Position numbers and translations under genes: made by a program. DNA of 64,000 nucleotides, taken from positions 1-64,000 of the forward strand of contig JANEZZ010002759.1 in NCBI GenBank assembly GCA_026122225.1, read 5' to 3'. The notes beneath the pieces were generated by a model. The model ran no database searches, was not told the origin of the DNA, and worked only from the letters and a program-made list of their open reading frames with translations. Source of the DNA: Heloderma charlesbogerti. Taxonomy: Eukaryota; Chordata; Lepidosauria; Squamata; Helodermatidae. Below are positions 41,476 to 51,891 of this stretch, one piece after another; the first letter of the stretch is position 1, and the number at the start of each line of letters is the position of its first letter.

Positions 41476-42420
41476 ATGGAGGGTGCCGGGAACCCAGCGG
41501 TGCAAGCTCTGGCACAAGAGAACCAGATGCTCTGTGATCAGATGGCTCAACTGACGGCTGCCGTGCAGAATCTACAAGCAACGTTTCAACCCCCCCCCCA
41601 CCTCCGATTCCCCCACGCCACAAGTGCCCGGTGGCATTGCCAGAGAAGTTTTCTGGTGAGAGAGGACTTTTTCAGATTTTCAGGGCCCAGTCAGAGCTGT
41701 ACATGCGTCTTAGACCTGAGGATTTCCAGACGGAACAGGTTCGTGTGGGTTTTGTTATTAACCTGCTGTCGGGTATGGCCGCTAAATGGGCTTCGGGACT
41801 TCTTCTCACTAATGACCCCCTGCTTGGGGACTATCAAGGTTTCATGACAGCCATGGCACGTTTTTTTTGGTGACCCCCTGCGCACGCAGATGGCTTCTCG
41901 GGAGATTCGCCGCCTCCGGCAGGGCAAGAACTCAGTTTCCAGCTACGCGACAACCTTTCGCTTGCTGATGCAGGATTTACAATGGAATGATGCCGCGCTA
42001 GTGGCTCAGTTTTTGGATGGTTTGAATGACGAGATCTTAGATGAGTTGGCGCGCATGCCCTGCCCGCCTACTTTGGAGGAGCTCATCCAGACCTGCCTTC
42101 AGATAGATAGTCGGCTGGAGGGGCGCCGCCAGACCCGGCGGGGCGCCGGGAACCGGGATTTCCCTCCTCCCATTCCCCCACGTTTCCTGCCTCCTTCCCC
42201 ACCCCCCGCTCCGGTGCTGGGGGTGGAGGAGACCCCGATGCAGCTGGGGGCTACCCGAGCCTCACTGCCGCCAGAGGAGCTTCAGCACCGGTGAGTTGAG
42301 CGCCGATGTTTTCGATGTGGAAGTCTGGGGCATTTCGCCAAGACCTGCCCAGTTAAATCCACGGCTCTGCTGCCTCCTCCTCCTCTCCTTCCCCCTCCTC
42401 CTCCTCCTCCTCGTCCCCAG
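41476..42420 (+). pseudogene. Sushi-like gag with zinc knuckle
   Basis: Opens MEGAGNPAVQALAQENQMLC, a coiled-coil-like start (AQLTAAVQNLQA), then a Pro stretch. The capsid-like part is in a shifted frame (LPEKFSGERGLFQIFRAQSE, VGFVINLLSGMAAKW, about 41631-41800) and continues at 41890-42294 (SSYATTFRLLMQDLQWND, FLDGLNDEILDEL). After one stop comes the zinc knuckle CFRCGSLGHFAKTC (about 42310-42350) and a poly-Pro end. Gag forms the capsid particle. Two frameshifts and one stop. Confidence 0.8.
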
Positions 42421-42422
42421 GC

Positions 42423-42900
42423 TTGACTAGACTGCCCCCCAAGCTTTTTGGGGGCCTCCAGTGTGAGGGTCAGCTCCCCACCGGCTGGGTGCCTTCCCCA
42501 ACCCCTCCACCCTCTCATCTGAGGTTGCATGTTCACCTCCTCTTCCCACAGCGGGGTGGGGTGGAGGCACTAGCTTTAGTGGACTCGGGGGCTACGACCA
42601 GTTTCATGGATGAGACTTTCACCCTCTTACACGGGATTCCTACCCTGCCCCTTCCTGCCCCCTTCGCAGTGCAGACCATTGATGGGTGTCCTCTCTCTTC
42701 GGGCGAGGTGACCCGTATTACAGTTCCAATCACTCTACGCACCCAGTCCCATGTTGAGCAGATTCAATTTCACTTAGCCAAGGTTCCCTTATACCCAATT
42801 GTGCTGGGTTTTTCCTGGGTCTCTCAGCACAACCCTCAGATTTCTTGGGGGTTTCAGCAAATGGAGTTTGCATCTCCCTACTGCCGGGAGCATTGCCTCA
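42423..42900 (+). pseudogene. Sushi-like aspartic protease region
   Basis: VEALALVDSGATTSFMDETF (about 42560-42620) holds the D-S-G active site. Then HGIPTLPLPAPF, VQTIDGCPLSSGEV and YPIVLGFSWVSQHNPQISW (about 42790-42847), the pattern of the retroviral-like protease in Sushi elements and their RTL relatives. The reading frame through this part is open. A deletion follows: only DKKETDWLPP (about 43020) marks the start of where RT should be. Confidence 0.8.
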
Positions 42901-43099
42901 AGGAGGAGGCGCCAGTCCCTGCCCAAGCTTTAACGCTTCCCCCCACTCCTTCTCTGCTTCTGGCAGTCCTTCAGCTACCATCATCCTCCCAGAGAAGTAT
43001 GCAGCTTTTCGGCATGTGTTTGACAAGAAGGAGACCGACTGGCTCCCCCCTAAGGCCTGGCGGCAGCTGCAGTGCCTCACTCTTGGGAAGAGCTCCTTC

Positions 43100-45470
43100 A
43101 CTCTGCACAGGCTCAGGATTATTTTGTTCGCACAAAGGTGCAGGAATTGGGGTTAGCCTCTGCCCCCCCACTCTACCCCCTTTTCTTTGCGAGGTGGCCT
43201 GCTTTACCATTCCGTTCGGGTCTATGTGCCTTCTAGACCCCTCCACGAGAGGGTCCTCCATCAGTGCCACAACTCCCCCACAGCGGGGCATTTTGGCGTC
43301 GCCAAGACCCTGCATGGAGTGACGAGGGATTTTTGGTGGCCTCGTGTGTGTCAGGATGTCAAGTCCTATGTCGCCTCCTGCCCAACCTGCCAGCGAGCGA
43401 AGGCCCCCTCAGGCAAGCCCACAGGCTTTCTTCACCCCCTGCCTACCCCCTCAGGACCTTGGAAGCTGCTCTCCCTTGACTTCATCACTGACTTGCCTCG
43501 CTCACATGGTAAGACCACTATTCTGGTGGTGGTGGATTTGTTTTCTAAGATGGCCCATTTCATCCCCTGCTCGGGGTTGCCCACAGCCAGGGAGACGGCG
43601 GAGCTGTTCGTGACGCATGTTTTCCGCCTCCACGGATGGCCCGAGGGCCTCATTTCCGATAGGGGGGCCCAATTCACTGCCCATTTCTGGAGGGAGCTAC
43701 TGGCATTGCTCCATGTGATGCTCCGTCTTTCCTCCGCCCACCATCCACAGACGGACGGTCAGACCGAGTGCACCAATGCTACTCTGGAACAATATCTGCG
43801 CTGTTATGTCAATTACCAGCAAGATGACTGGGTTTCCTTGCTGCCTCTCGCAGAATTTGCTTATATCTAGGGATGGCGGAGAATTTCTCCCCGAAACTTC
43901 TGGGGGCCGAGCGCCAACGTGTTCGGCCCCCCGAACAAGTTTTGGGGAGAAATCCTCTGCACCCCCCCGCCCCCCGCACCCCTCCCCGGGACGGGACTTA
44001 TCTTTTGCGAATGTCCCTCCCGGTGGCTGGTCCGGCTGGCGGTTCGGCGAGTGTTCGAGCGAGGCGGGAGCGGCAGCCGGTCTTTCGACCGGCTGCCACC
44101 CCCGCCATTGTAATGAAAGAAAGAAAAAAAAAACGCCCCCTGATAGGCTACGTGACGATTCACGTAGCCTATCACGGCTAGATTTGCAAAGTCAGCCGTG
44201 ATAGGCTACGTGAATCGTCACGTAGCCTATCACGGGTGACTTAAAAAAAAAAAAAAAGAGTGTACGGATAATGGCGGCCCCCATAGGGAGCTGCCATTCT
44301 CGTTCCTTATTTGGTGGCTGTAGTCTACGTAAATGTTTACGTAGACTACAGCGACTAAACAAGGAACGCGAATGGCGGCTCCCTATGGGGGCCGCCATTC
44401 GCGTACGCGCTTTTTTTTTTTTTTTAAGTCACCCGTGATAGGCTACGTGACGATTCACGTAGCCTATCACGGCTGACTTTGCAGATCTAGCCGTGATAGG
44501 CTACGTGAATCGTCACGTAGCCTATCAGGGGGCATTTTTGTTTGTTTTTTTTACTTTCGCGTTCGCAGCCGGGCGAGGCGAGGCGCCTCCTCCCCGGCCT
44601 GAATTTCGGACGGGCGAGGCAGGAAGCCTCCCCCCCGGCCTGAATTTCGACCGGGCGAGGCGGGAAGCCTCCCCCCCCAGCCTGAACTTCGTGGGGGGAG
44701 CAGCGAAGTGCCTCCCCCCCACCGCGAACGGCCTTCGACGACAGGTAAGTGACTTTCGTCCACCCCTACTTATAACAATGCCTGCCATGCTTCCACCCGC
44801 CAAACTCCATTTTTTGCCAATTTTGGTTACCACCCCAAGGCCTTCCCATCCACCCTAGCTCCCTCTTCGGTGCCAGCGGCCCAGGACATTTTAGAGGAGT
44901 TGCAAGCGGTACACCACCTCTTACGGGACTCCCTCAAGCAAGCCAAGGCAGCCTACAAGGCCTCGGCAGACTGGCGGCGCCAGCCGGGTCCGTCTCTGCA
45001 ACCGGGGGACTGGGTTTGGTTGTCCACCCAATACCTCCCCTCTCACTCGCCCGCACGGAAGCTCATGCCTCGCCGCACGGGGCCTTTCCAGGTTACAGCC
45101 CAGATTAACCCTGTTGCTTTTCGCCTGGCTCTCCCCCCCTCCATGAAGATCCATCCTGTTTTTCACCGGCCCTTGCTGTCCCCCCTGGTTTCTGGCGATC
45201 CTCATCGCTCAGTCGGCTCCCCCCCACCGCCAGTGCTGGTGGAGGGGGAGGAGGAGTTTGAGATCGCGGAGATTCTGGACTCCCGCCTTTCTCGTGGCCG
45301 CTTGCAATATCTGGTTGACTGGAAGGGGTACGGGCCTGATGAGCGATCCTGGGAACCGCAGAAAATGTGCATGCTCCATTGCTGCTGCGGCACTTCCACC
45401 AGCTGTACCCCAACAAGCCCGGGGCCCCAGGGGAGGAGCAGGAGGGGGGGCCTCATGGGAGTGGGGATGA
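43100..45470 (+). pseudogene. Sushi-like integrase with GPY/F and chromodomain, split by a MITE
   Basis: H-H-C-C zinc domain: HQCHNSPTAGHFGVAKT, then SCPTCQRAKA (about 43257-43410). DDE core: LSLDFITDLP, LISDRGAQFTAHFW, SAHHPQTDGQTECTNATLE (about 43470-43790). After the MITE, the C-terminal part has [19 protein letters not shown] (about 45070-45130), the GPY/F module, and a chromodomain [20 protein letters not shown] with [12 protein letters not shown] (about 45265-45360). A one-base deletion near 45361 shifts the last 25 codons. The integrase core to 43866 is open. A chromodomain is thought to guide insertion to marked chromatin. Confidence 0.85.
43868..44768 (-). mobile_element. Palindrome-rich hAT-like MITE, copy 9 (in Sushi integrase)
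   Basis: 901 bp, TAGGGATG to CACCCCTA, duplication CTTATATC / CTTATAAC (7 of 8). Closely related to copy 7 (25014): the same termini and foldback arms, but only one central TAGTCTACGTAAATG palindrome instead of two. Left donor-like site decayed to AGATAAGT (complement, 43996-44003); right AGGTAAGT at 44743-44750. Confidence 0.92.
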
Positions 45471-45999
45471 TGTCAGGGTGGACACTGAGCCCATAGAATC
45501 CCAGAGTAGTTCTGATTTGGAGGAAGAGCAGTCGCTCCTGGGAGAAGAGCGCGCCCCTTTTTCCCAGGGCCCGCAGCTGACAGAGATTCCTCCCACCAAC
45601 ATTCCTAGATGAGAAAGCAGTCCAGGGAGTGACCCAGCACCGATAGCAGACTGGTTGGATGCGCGGCGCAGATGCAGAGAGCGGCGCCAAATGGAGAGTG
45701 CGGAAAGGAGGCGTAGCGCCCGGTTGGCGCTCAAAGAACGGTTGCGCCCAGAGGATCCAAGGGAAAAGGGGAGGGATTCTCCCTAGTCCTTATATTCAGG
45801 GGTCTGCCAGTAATTGCCTTTCAAACGGGGACCAACTGTTCCAACTTAGGGCATAGGGATGCTGCTGCTCAGATCTAGTTGCTACCTGTAGAGTTGTAAG
45901 TTGTAAAAGAAGAATAAAGCTTTGAAAAGAATCCCTTTGTCTGCGTCTGGACTTGGCTACTGGATTAGACTGAGAGAGCCCTCCAAGGAGCCCTTGACA
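45471..45999 (+). repeat. 3' LTR of the Sushi-like element
   Basis: 529 bp, the same length as the 5' LTR and about 98% identical by eye. Preceded by a purine-rich tract (GGAGGAGCAGGAGGGGGGG, about 45432) that may be the polypurine tract. AATAAA at about 45913. Confidence 0.9.
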
Positions 46000-46639
46000 C
46001 TCCGCTACGCAGCCAGTCCGCGGACTGCCAGCCAGGCCAACCCGCAGCGGGGCCTCCAGCCGCTGCCGGGCTGCTGCGGACACAAATGGCGTCCTGTATA
46101 GGGGATGCCATTTGCATCCCTATGCTAGCCCATGATAGGCTATGTAAATATATACGTAGCCTGTCACAGGCCGGCGTAGGGATGCAAATGACGGCTGCTA
46201 CGACGGCCGCCATTTGTGGCTGCAGCAGTCCAGCAGTGGCCGGAGCAGCAGCCGCCGCCACTTTATTCGCTACTGGAGCCGCCGCCACATCTGCCACCAG
46301 GTAGGTCCATCCTGGAGGTTTTCTGCGGGGTGGCGGGGGGAGGCCATTCCTCCACAGACTTCGGGGGGCCGAATTCTAAAGAATCCGGCCTCACTGGAGT
46401 TCGTGGCGGAATTCTCCGCTATCCCTAAGATCGAGTCACTCTCCACAGTGGAAAATGGAGCAAAGTCCAGGGTGCCAAACCAAGGAAAGCTCATTGAGCT
46501 CCATCCCCACCCCCCCAATGGATTCCTCTGGCATCACTAACCTTGACTCAGGACTGGCCCAGGAGGTAAGTAAATGAAGCTGGCCTGCCCCAGGGCAACC
46601 TATGCTGTGCGAAAATAGCATTACTTTGTATACCATTAC

Positions 46640-46835
46640 CGGCTGTGGTGTAATGTAATCTCTCTTTAAGATCAACTGATTCCCAGCACAGCTGTAAAGT
46701 ATTTAACTAACCAAGTGCTTTTGGTTAGCCTGTTCCTAGCATAGAAGTTATGCTAGTGCTTGGTTCGTATTTGGATTAAAGAATACACCTTTTGTTTGCT
46801 ATATGGGAGCCTTTGTTTATATGTGAGCTTATTCC
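46640..46835 (+). repeat. Probable 5' leader or LTR part of the second gypsy relic
   Basis: Contains ATTAAAG followed by a T-rich stretch and precedes the gag frame. It looks like the R-U5 part of an LTR, but no second copy was found in the window, so the call is tentative. The preceding 46436-46639 is unassigned. Confidence 0.35.
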
Positions 46836-49380
46836 ATGGAGCCCTTGAAGACCAAAACATTACTTGCTGTTAGAAGTTGGTGTGGATTTTGGTTCTTCCT
46901 CTGCAGTTGGGAGTTTGTTTGTTTGTTTGTTTTAATTGAACATATAGACTCATTCCGGCCTACACCTTCACTGGCTTTGCAAAGTAATTTGGCTGAGAAT
47001 TGGAAGCGCTGGGAACAAGCTTTTAAATTATATTTTACTGCAGCAGGACTTGATAATATTTCGAAGAAAAGGCAAGCAGGTATTCTACCTCACTGTGTGG
47101 GAGAAGAAGCTTTAAGTATATAATATCTTTGTTTTCCTGAGGAAGGGCCAAAAGTTATAGCAGAAGTTTTTGAACAACTTAGAATATACTGCACCCCTTG
47201 TTAACAACCTGGTGTTTGAATGATATTCCTTTTGGAGTATCTCAAGAAAGCAGTTGAAATATGTCAAGTGGCTGAGGTAAGAAGAACTCAACTGCAGACT
47301 ATGGCAATTTCCTCCAAGGAGCTGTATGACGTATATGTGACTGACAAAAATCGTGAAGAGATTCTATTTCAAATTCTTGGAGCCAAAAAGTCACAATCTG
47401 AACACAGATACAACCAGAGATAACAAGTGCCATTATTGTGGTATAGTACACAAGCATCGAAAATGTCCAGCATTTGGATAGACGTGTAATAAATGTGGCA
47501 TGAAAAATCATTATGGCAGATTATGTAAACTAAAGCAACTTCATTAACTCTTGATAAAGAACAACAAAGATATCAGATTCATGAATTGGATGTAAGCAGT
47601 TTGTTGATAGGGAAATTATCTCAAGAGTCTAATGGTTTAGATACAAACCAAACAGCTGGAAGGTATGTTGATATAATTATACAAGGATTTTCAGTAAAGT
47701 TTAAAATAGATACAGGAGCTGAGGCAAATGTATTTCCATTCAATGTATTTTGGGGGTTACCAGGCAAGAAAGTACTAACCAAAAGTGAGTTAGTACTCAC
47801 ACATAGGGATGTACAAATCCCTTACCTGGCTCCGCGCCGGGGCATCTGCGGTGGGGGGGACATGCTCCATCCCTCCCTCTGGAATCCTCCCCGGCCGACC
47901 ACAGCCAGGCTGCTGCGGCTGCAAATGGCGGCTGTCATAGCGGCTGCCATTTGCGTCCTTGCAAGCAGCCGTGATAGGCTATGTAAGTATTTATGTAGCC
48001 GAACATGGCAAAGAGCAGGGAGGGATGCAAATGGCGGCCGCTATGCCATTTGCGCCCCTGCTCTTTGCCATGATAGGCTACGTAAGTATTTACGTAGCCT
48101 ATCATGGTAAAGGCAGCCACGCAAATGGAGGAGCGGCCGCCATTTGCATCCCTGCTCTTTGACATGATAGGTTACATAAATACTTATGTAGCCTATCACG
48201 GCTGCAAGGACGCAAATGGCGGCCGCAGCAGCCGGGCCGGAGCCGGCCAGGAGACCAGCTGGAGCCGCCGCCACATCCGCCCCAGGTAAGTTCCGTCCTG
48301 GGGGGATTCTGTGGGGGGGGGAGGCCGTTCCACTCACTGGAATCCATGGCGGAATTCTCTGACATCCCTACTCACGCATACAGCCCAAGGAAACTATTGT
48401 TCTTGAATGTCACACTCCAAAGGGAGTAGTCAGATTATTGTTTTATGTAACAGATTGTTCAGCAATTCCATTATTGGGCGGGTTAGCCTGCAAGACCTTG
48501 GATTTGGTCCATAGGTTGATGTTGTACATACAGCTGAACCTTTGACAGAGGAACGGCTGCTTGCTATGTACTCCGTTGTTTTTTGAAGGTTTGAGTGAGT
48601 TAGAAGGTTCTCACCGTATACATATTGAGCCAACAGTAGTTCCTGTTATTCATGGATGCTGGAAGGTGCCTTTTGCAATATTTGATAGGCTGAAGGATAC
48701 TTTGTGCCAGATGGAGCCTGCAGGAGTGATATCTAAAGGTACAGGCCCCACAGGTTGGGTGAGCAGCCTTATTACAGAAAAAAAGAATGGGAAGCTGCGA
48801 ATACGTCTTGACCCTCATGATCTCAATAAAGCAGTTCAGAGGCAGTATTAAGCTATCCCTACAGTTGAACAAGTTTCGAGTCATCTAGCTGGAATGAAAA
48901 ACTTTACTATTATAGATAAGAAAGATAGTTATTGGCAGGTGAAGTTGGATAAATCTTCATAATCTTTATATACATTTGATATGCTCTGGGGAAGGTATTC
49001 CTTTCATCATCTGCCATCTGGGCTTACATCCTCTAGTGAAGTGTTTCACCAAAAATTGAGGAGACTCTAGTGAAGTGTTTCATCAAAAAATGAGGAGACT
49101 TTGGGGCACATAAAAGGGGTGTATATGATAGCTGATGATATGATTACAGCAGCGGAGACAGTTGAGCAGCATGACTAGATTTTACATCAAAACAGCATGT
49201 GCTAAGAATGTCAAATTCAATAGAGAAAGGATTCAGTTTAAGGTTGACTCTATGAAATATATGGGACAGATAGTGACAGCTCAGGGAGTTTGTCCTGAAG
49301 ATGATAAAGTTAAGGCCATTCGAGAAATGATACCTCCGCATGGTAGTCAAGGTGTGCTCAGATTTTTAGGGTCCATACAG
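46836..49380 (+). pseudogene. Second Ty3/gypsy relic: gag, protease and reverse transcriptase
   Basis: Gag: NLAENWKRWEQAFKLYFTAA (about 46985-47045) and GILPHCVGEEAL. Two zinc knuckles at about 47427-47530 (CHYCGIVHKHRKC, CNKCGMKNHYGRLC). Protease: KFKIDTGAEANVFP (about 47698-47742) with D-T-G. After a MITE, RT: VPFAIFDRLKDTL, GPTGWVSSLITEKKNGKLRI, LDPHDLNKAV (about 48665-48835), FTIIDKKDSYWQVKLD, and KVDSMKYMGQIVTAQGV (about 49240-49290). The RT F/Y-x-DD region reads YMIADDM (about 49128-49141), degenerate. Many stops. It ends abruptly at a MITE at 49381; no RNase H or integrase follows. Confidence 0.8.
47804..48370 (+). mobile_element. Palindrome-rich hAT-like MITE, copy 10 (in gypsy 2 protease)
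   Basis: 567 bp, TAGGGATG to CATCCCTA, duplication CTCACACA / CTCACGCA (7 of 8). Three palindromes (about 47970, 48068, 48165) with AAATGGCGGC pairs. Donor-like sites: 47820-47827 (complement) and 48284-48291 (plus). Confidence 0.92.
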
Positions 49381-49795
49381 TAGGGATGGATGGATGTCCC
49401 TTACCTGGTCCCGCAGCTTGCTTCGCGGTGGGGGGGGAGGCGCTCCGTTCCTCCCCCCGAAATTCTTGGCAGGGGGGAGGCGCCCCATCCCTCCCTGCTG
49501 AAATTCTGGCTGGGGGGGAGGCACCCCGTCCCTCCAGCCGAAATTCTGGCCAGGGGGGAGGCGCCCCGTCCCTCCAGCCACAAATCCTTCTTGCCGGCTG
49601 GGATGCAAATGGCGGCAGCTGTAGCCGCCGCCATTTGCGTCCCTGCAGTAGGCCGTGATAGGCTACGTAAATCCTTACGTAGCCTATCACGGCTGACTTT
49701 GGGGGGGGGAAAAAAGTGCGTACGCAAATGGCGGCGCCCATGAATGCCTAATGCACTGGCATTCAGCCCCCCGAAATCCGTAGCAGAACGGCCTG
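49381..49795 (+). mobile_element. Rearranged copy of the MITE family at a gypsy/hAT junction
   Basis: The left S end is intact (TAGGGATGGATGG, donor-like site 49399-49406 on the complement), followed by CCTCCCTCC-rich blocks and one palindrome at about 49652. At 49740 it jumps to half of an L-end hairpin (CACTGGCATTCAGCC, CCGAAATCC), and it has no terminal CATCCCTA. Left flank is gypsy 2, right flank is hAT 2; no duplication links them. Confidence 0.75.
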
Positions 49796-50610
49796 CAACC
49801 TGAAGGTCACAGACTCCTCACAGAAAGAGGAAATGCTCTGCCGCATCATTTTGAAATGATCAGAGACATTGGTAAAGGCCGGATCGTGAAAGTGGGTGAC
49901 TTGACTGCCAAGGGTCGACACTATAACATCAGCTTCACCCTCAAATACAATGACATCAAGGTGGTAAGGGAGCATCTTGCAAGTGAGGGACACATGAGAA
50001 CCACAAGAATGGTGAGGCAGAGTGCTGCCATGTCTTCCTTCTTTGCCAAGGGCCACAGTCCAGAGACTCTCAGTAGTGCTGCTGCTGAGGCTGGCAGAGT
50101 GTGTGTCATGCTATCATGCATCAACACAGTTGTCTCAGCACAGACTGTGGCATTAAACTCATTTGTGCGATGTTTGGAGACTCTCTTGTGGCTAGAAAAA
50201 TGCACCGTGGAAGAATCAAGGTAGAGTTCATATTGAAAATGTCCTTGGACCCAAATCAATAGAAAATATTCTGCAGGCACTGGGTGGGCATTCCCATAAA
50301 AAAATTCCTTTTTCAGTTGCCATGGTTGCCTCTAACAAAGGGAACCATAAAATGTTTCCTGTGGCTGTGCATTACTTTGATGCTGAACATGGACTCCAGG
50401 AAAATCTCCCGGACTTCTATGAGTTACCATCAGAGACTTCCATCAGTGAAAGCCTGCCTGAAGAATGTGACCAATCTGAGGTTATCCACTAAAAATATTG
50501 TGGCGTACACTGCAGAAAATGCTGCTGTCAATTATGAGGCAAGGAACTCTGTATTTTAAATACTAAAGGCACACAAAAGTTCACTTGTGAAGGCAACCTG
50601 TTTTTGCCAT
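49796..50610 (+). pseudogene. hAT-superfamily transposase relic 2, left part
   Basis: A 122-codon open stretch (49856-50224) reads VGDLTAKGRHYNISFTLKYN and KVVREHLASEGHMRTTRMV. Then, through several stops, a region (about 50290-50500) with KGNHKMFPVAVHYFD and DQSEVIH in shifted frames. It continues after the BovB at 57085 with residues typical of a hAT transposase core. On its own this half would not be recognisable; the assignment follows from the right half and shared orientation. Confidence 0.55.
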
Positions 50611-51891
50611 GTACTGCAAGAAAGCAAAGTGGCTGTCTGATGAGGCTTTACAAGTAGCTGAGGAAAGAAGGGAAGCGAAAAGCAAGGGAGAAAGGGGAAG
50701 ATATACCCAACTGAATGCAGATTTCCAGAGAATAGCAAGGAGAGACAAGAAGGCCTTCTTAAATGAACAATGCAAAGAAATTGAAGAAAACAATAGAATG
50801 GGAAAAACTAGAGATCTCTTCAAGAAAATCAGAGATCTCAAGGGAACGTTTTGTGCAAAGACGGGCATGATAAAGGACAAAGAAGGCAGGGACCTAACAG
50901 AAGCAGATGAGATTAAGAAGAGGTGGCAAGAATACACAGAAGAACTATACAGGAAAGATCTGAATGTCCCTGATAGCCATGATAGTGCGGTCACTGAACT
51001 TGAGCCGGACATCCTCGAGAGTGAAGTCAAGTGGGCCTTAGGAAGTATTACTAACAACAAAGCTAGTGGAGATGACAGTATTCCAGCTGAGCTATTTAAG
51101 ATTCTAAAAGATGATGCTGTTAAAGTGCTGCACTCAATATGCCAACAAATTTGGAACACTCAACAATGGCCACAAGACTGGAAAAGGTCAGTTTACATTC
51201 CAGTTCCAAAGAAGGGCAATGCCAAAGAGTGTTCAAACTACCGTACAATTACGCTCATTTCACATGCCAGCAAGGTTATGCTCAAAATCCTACAAGCTAG
51301 GCTTCAGCAGCATGTGAACCGAGAACTACTGGAAGTACAAGCTGGGTTTCGAAGAGGCAGAGAAACTAGAGATCAAATTGCCAACATTCGCTGGATCATG
51401 GAGAAAGCAAGAGAATTCCAGAAAAAACATCTATTTCTGCTTCATTGACTATGCTAAAGCCTTTGATTGTGTGGATCACAACAAACTTCAAGAGATGGGA
51501 GTACCAGACCACCTTACCTGTCTCCTGAGAAACCTGTATGGGGGTCAAGAAGCAACAGTAAGAAGCAGACATGGAACAACCGATTGGTTCAAAATTGGGA
51601 AAGGAGTACGACAAGGCTGTATATTGTCGCCCTGCTTATTTAATTTATATGCAGAGTATGTATGTATGTATGTATGTATTTATTTATTTATTTCTATACT
51701 TCCCAATAGCCGAAGCTCTCTGGGCGGTTCACAAAAATTAAAACCAAACAACACACAATAAAACAATTTAAAATATATAGAACATTAAAACCACAATATA
51801 ACAATACAACCACCATAAAACCTAGCAGCAGTACAGGAGTTTAAAATACAGATTTAAAACAGCAAAGCTAAACATTTAGAAAGCTAAAATG

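Larger units (their letters stand above)
40886..45999 (+). mobile_element. Sushi-like Ty3/gypsy chromovirus, RT deleted, both LTRs present
   Basis: LTRs of 529 bp at 40886-41414 and 45471-45999, TGTCAGGG...TTGACA. Internal order: gag, zinc knuckle, protease, (RT and RNase H missing), integrase, GPY/F module, chromodomain. The gag and protease resemble the Sushi class, the lineage that gave rise to mammalian PEG10 and RTL1. No clear 4-5-bp target duplication: ATCTG on the left, CTCCG on the right. A 901-bp MITE interrupts the integrase. Confidence 0.88.
40746..46427 (+). mobile_element. Palindrome-rich hAT-like MITE, copy 8, split by a Sushi-like LTR element
   Basis: The left part is 40746-40885 (TATGGGTGTACGAAA, S end, donor-like site 40765-40772 on the complement). 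The right part is 46000-46427 (palindrome at about 46127, ATGGCGGC-like pair, donor-like AGGTAGGT at 46299-46306, L end TATCCCTA). Outer duplication AGGTCGAG (40738-40745) and AGATCGAG (46428-46435), 7 of 8. Joined, the MITE would be about 568 bp. Confidence 0.88.

Noticed and set aside
40886..45999. A 4-5-bp target duplication for the Sushi-like element
   Set aside because: Flanks ATCTG and CTCCG do not match; the insertion site is supported by the split MITE instead.
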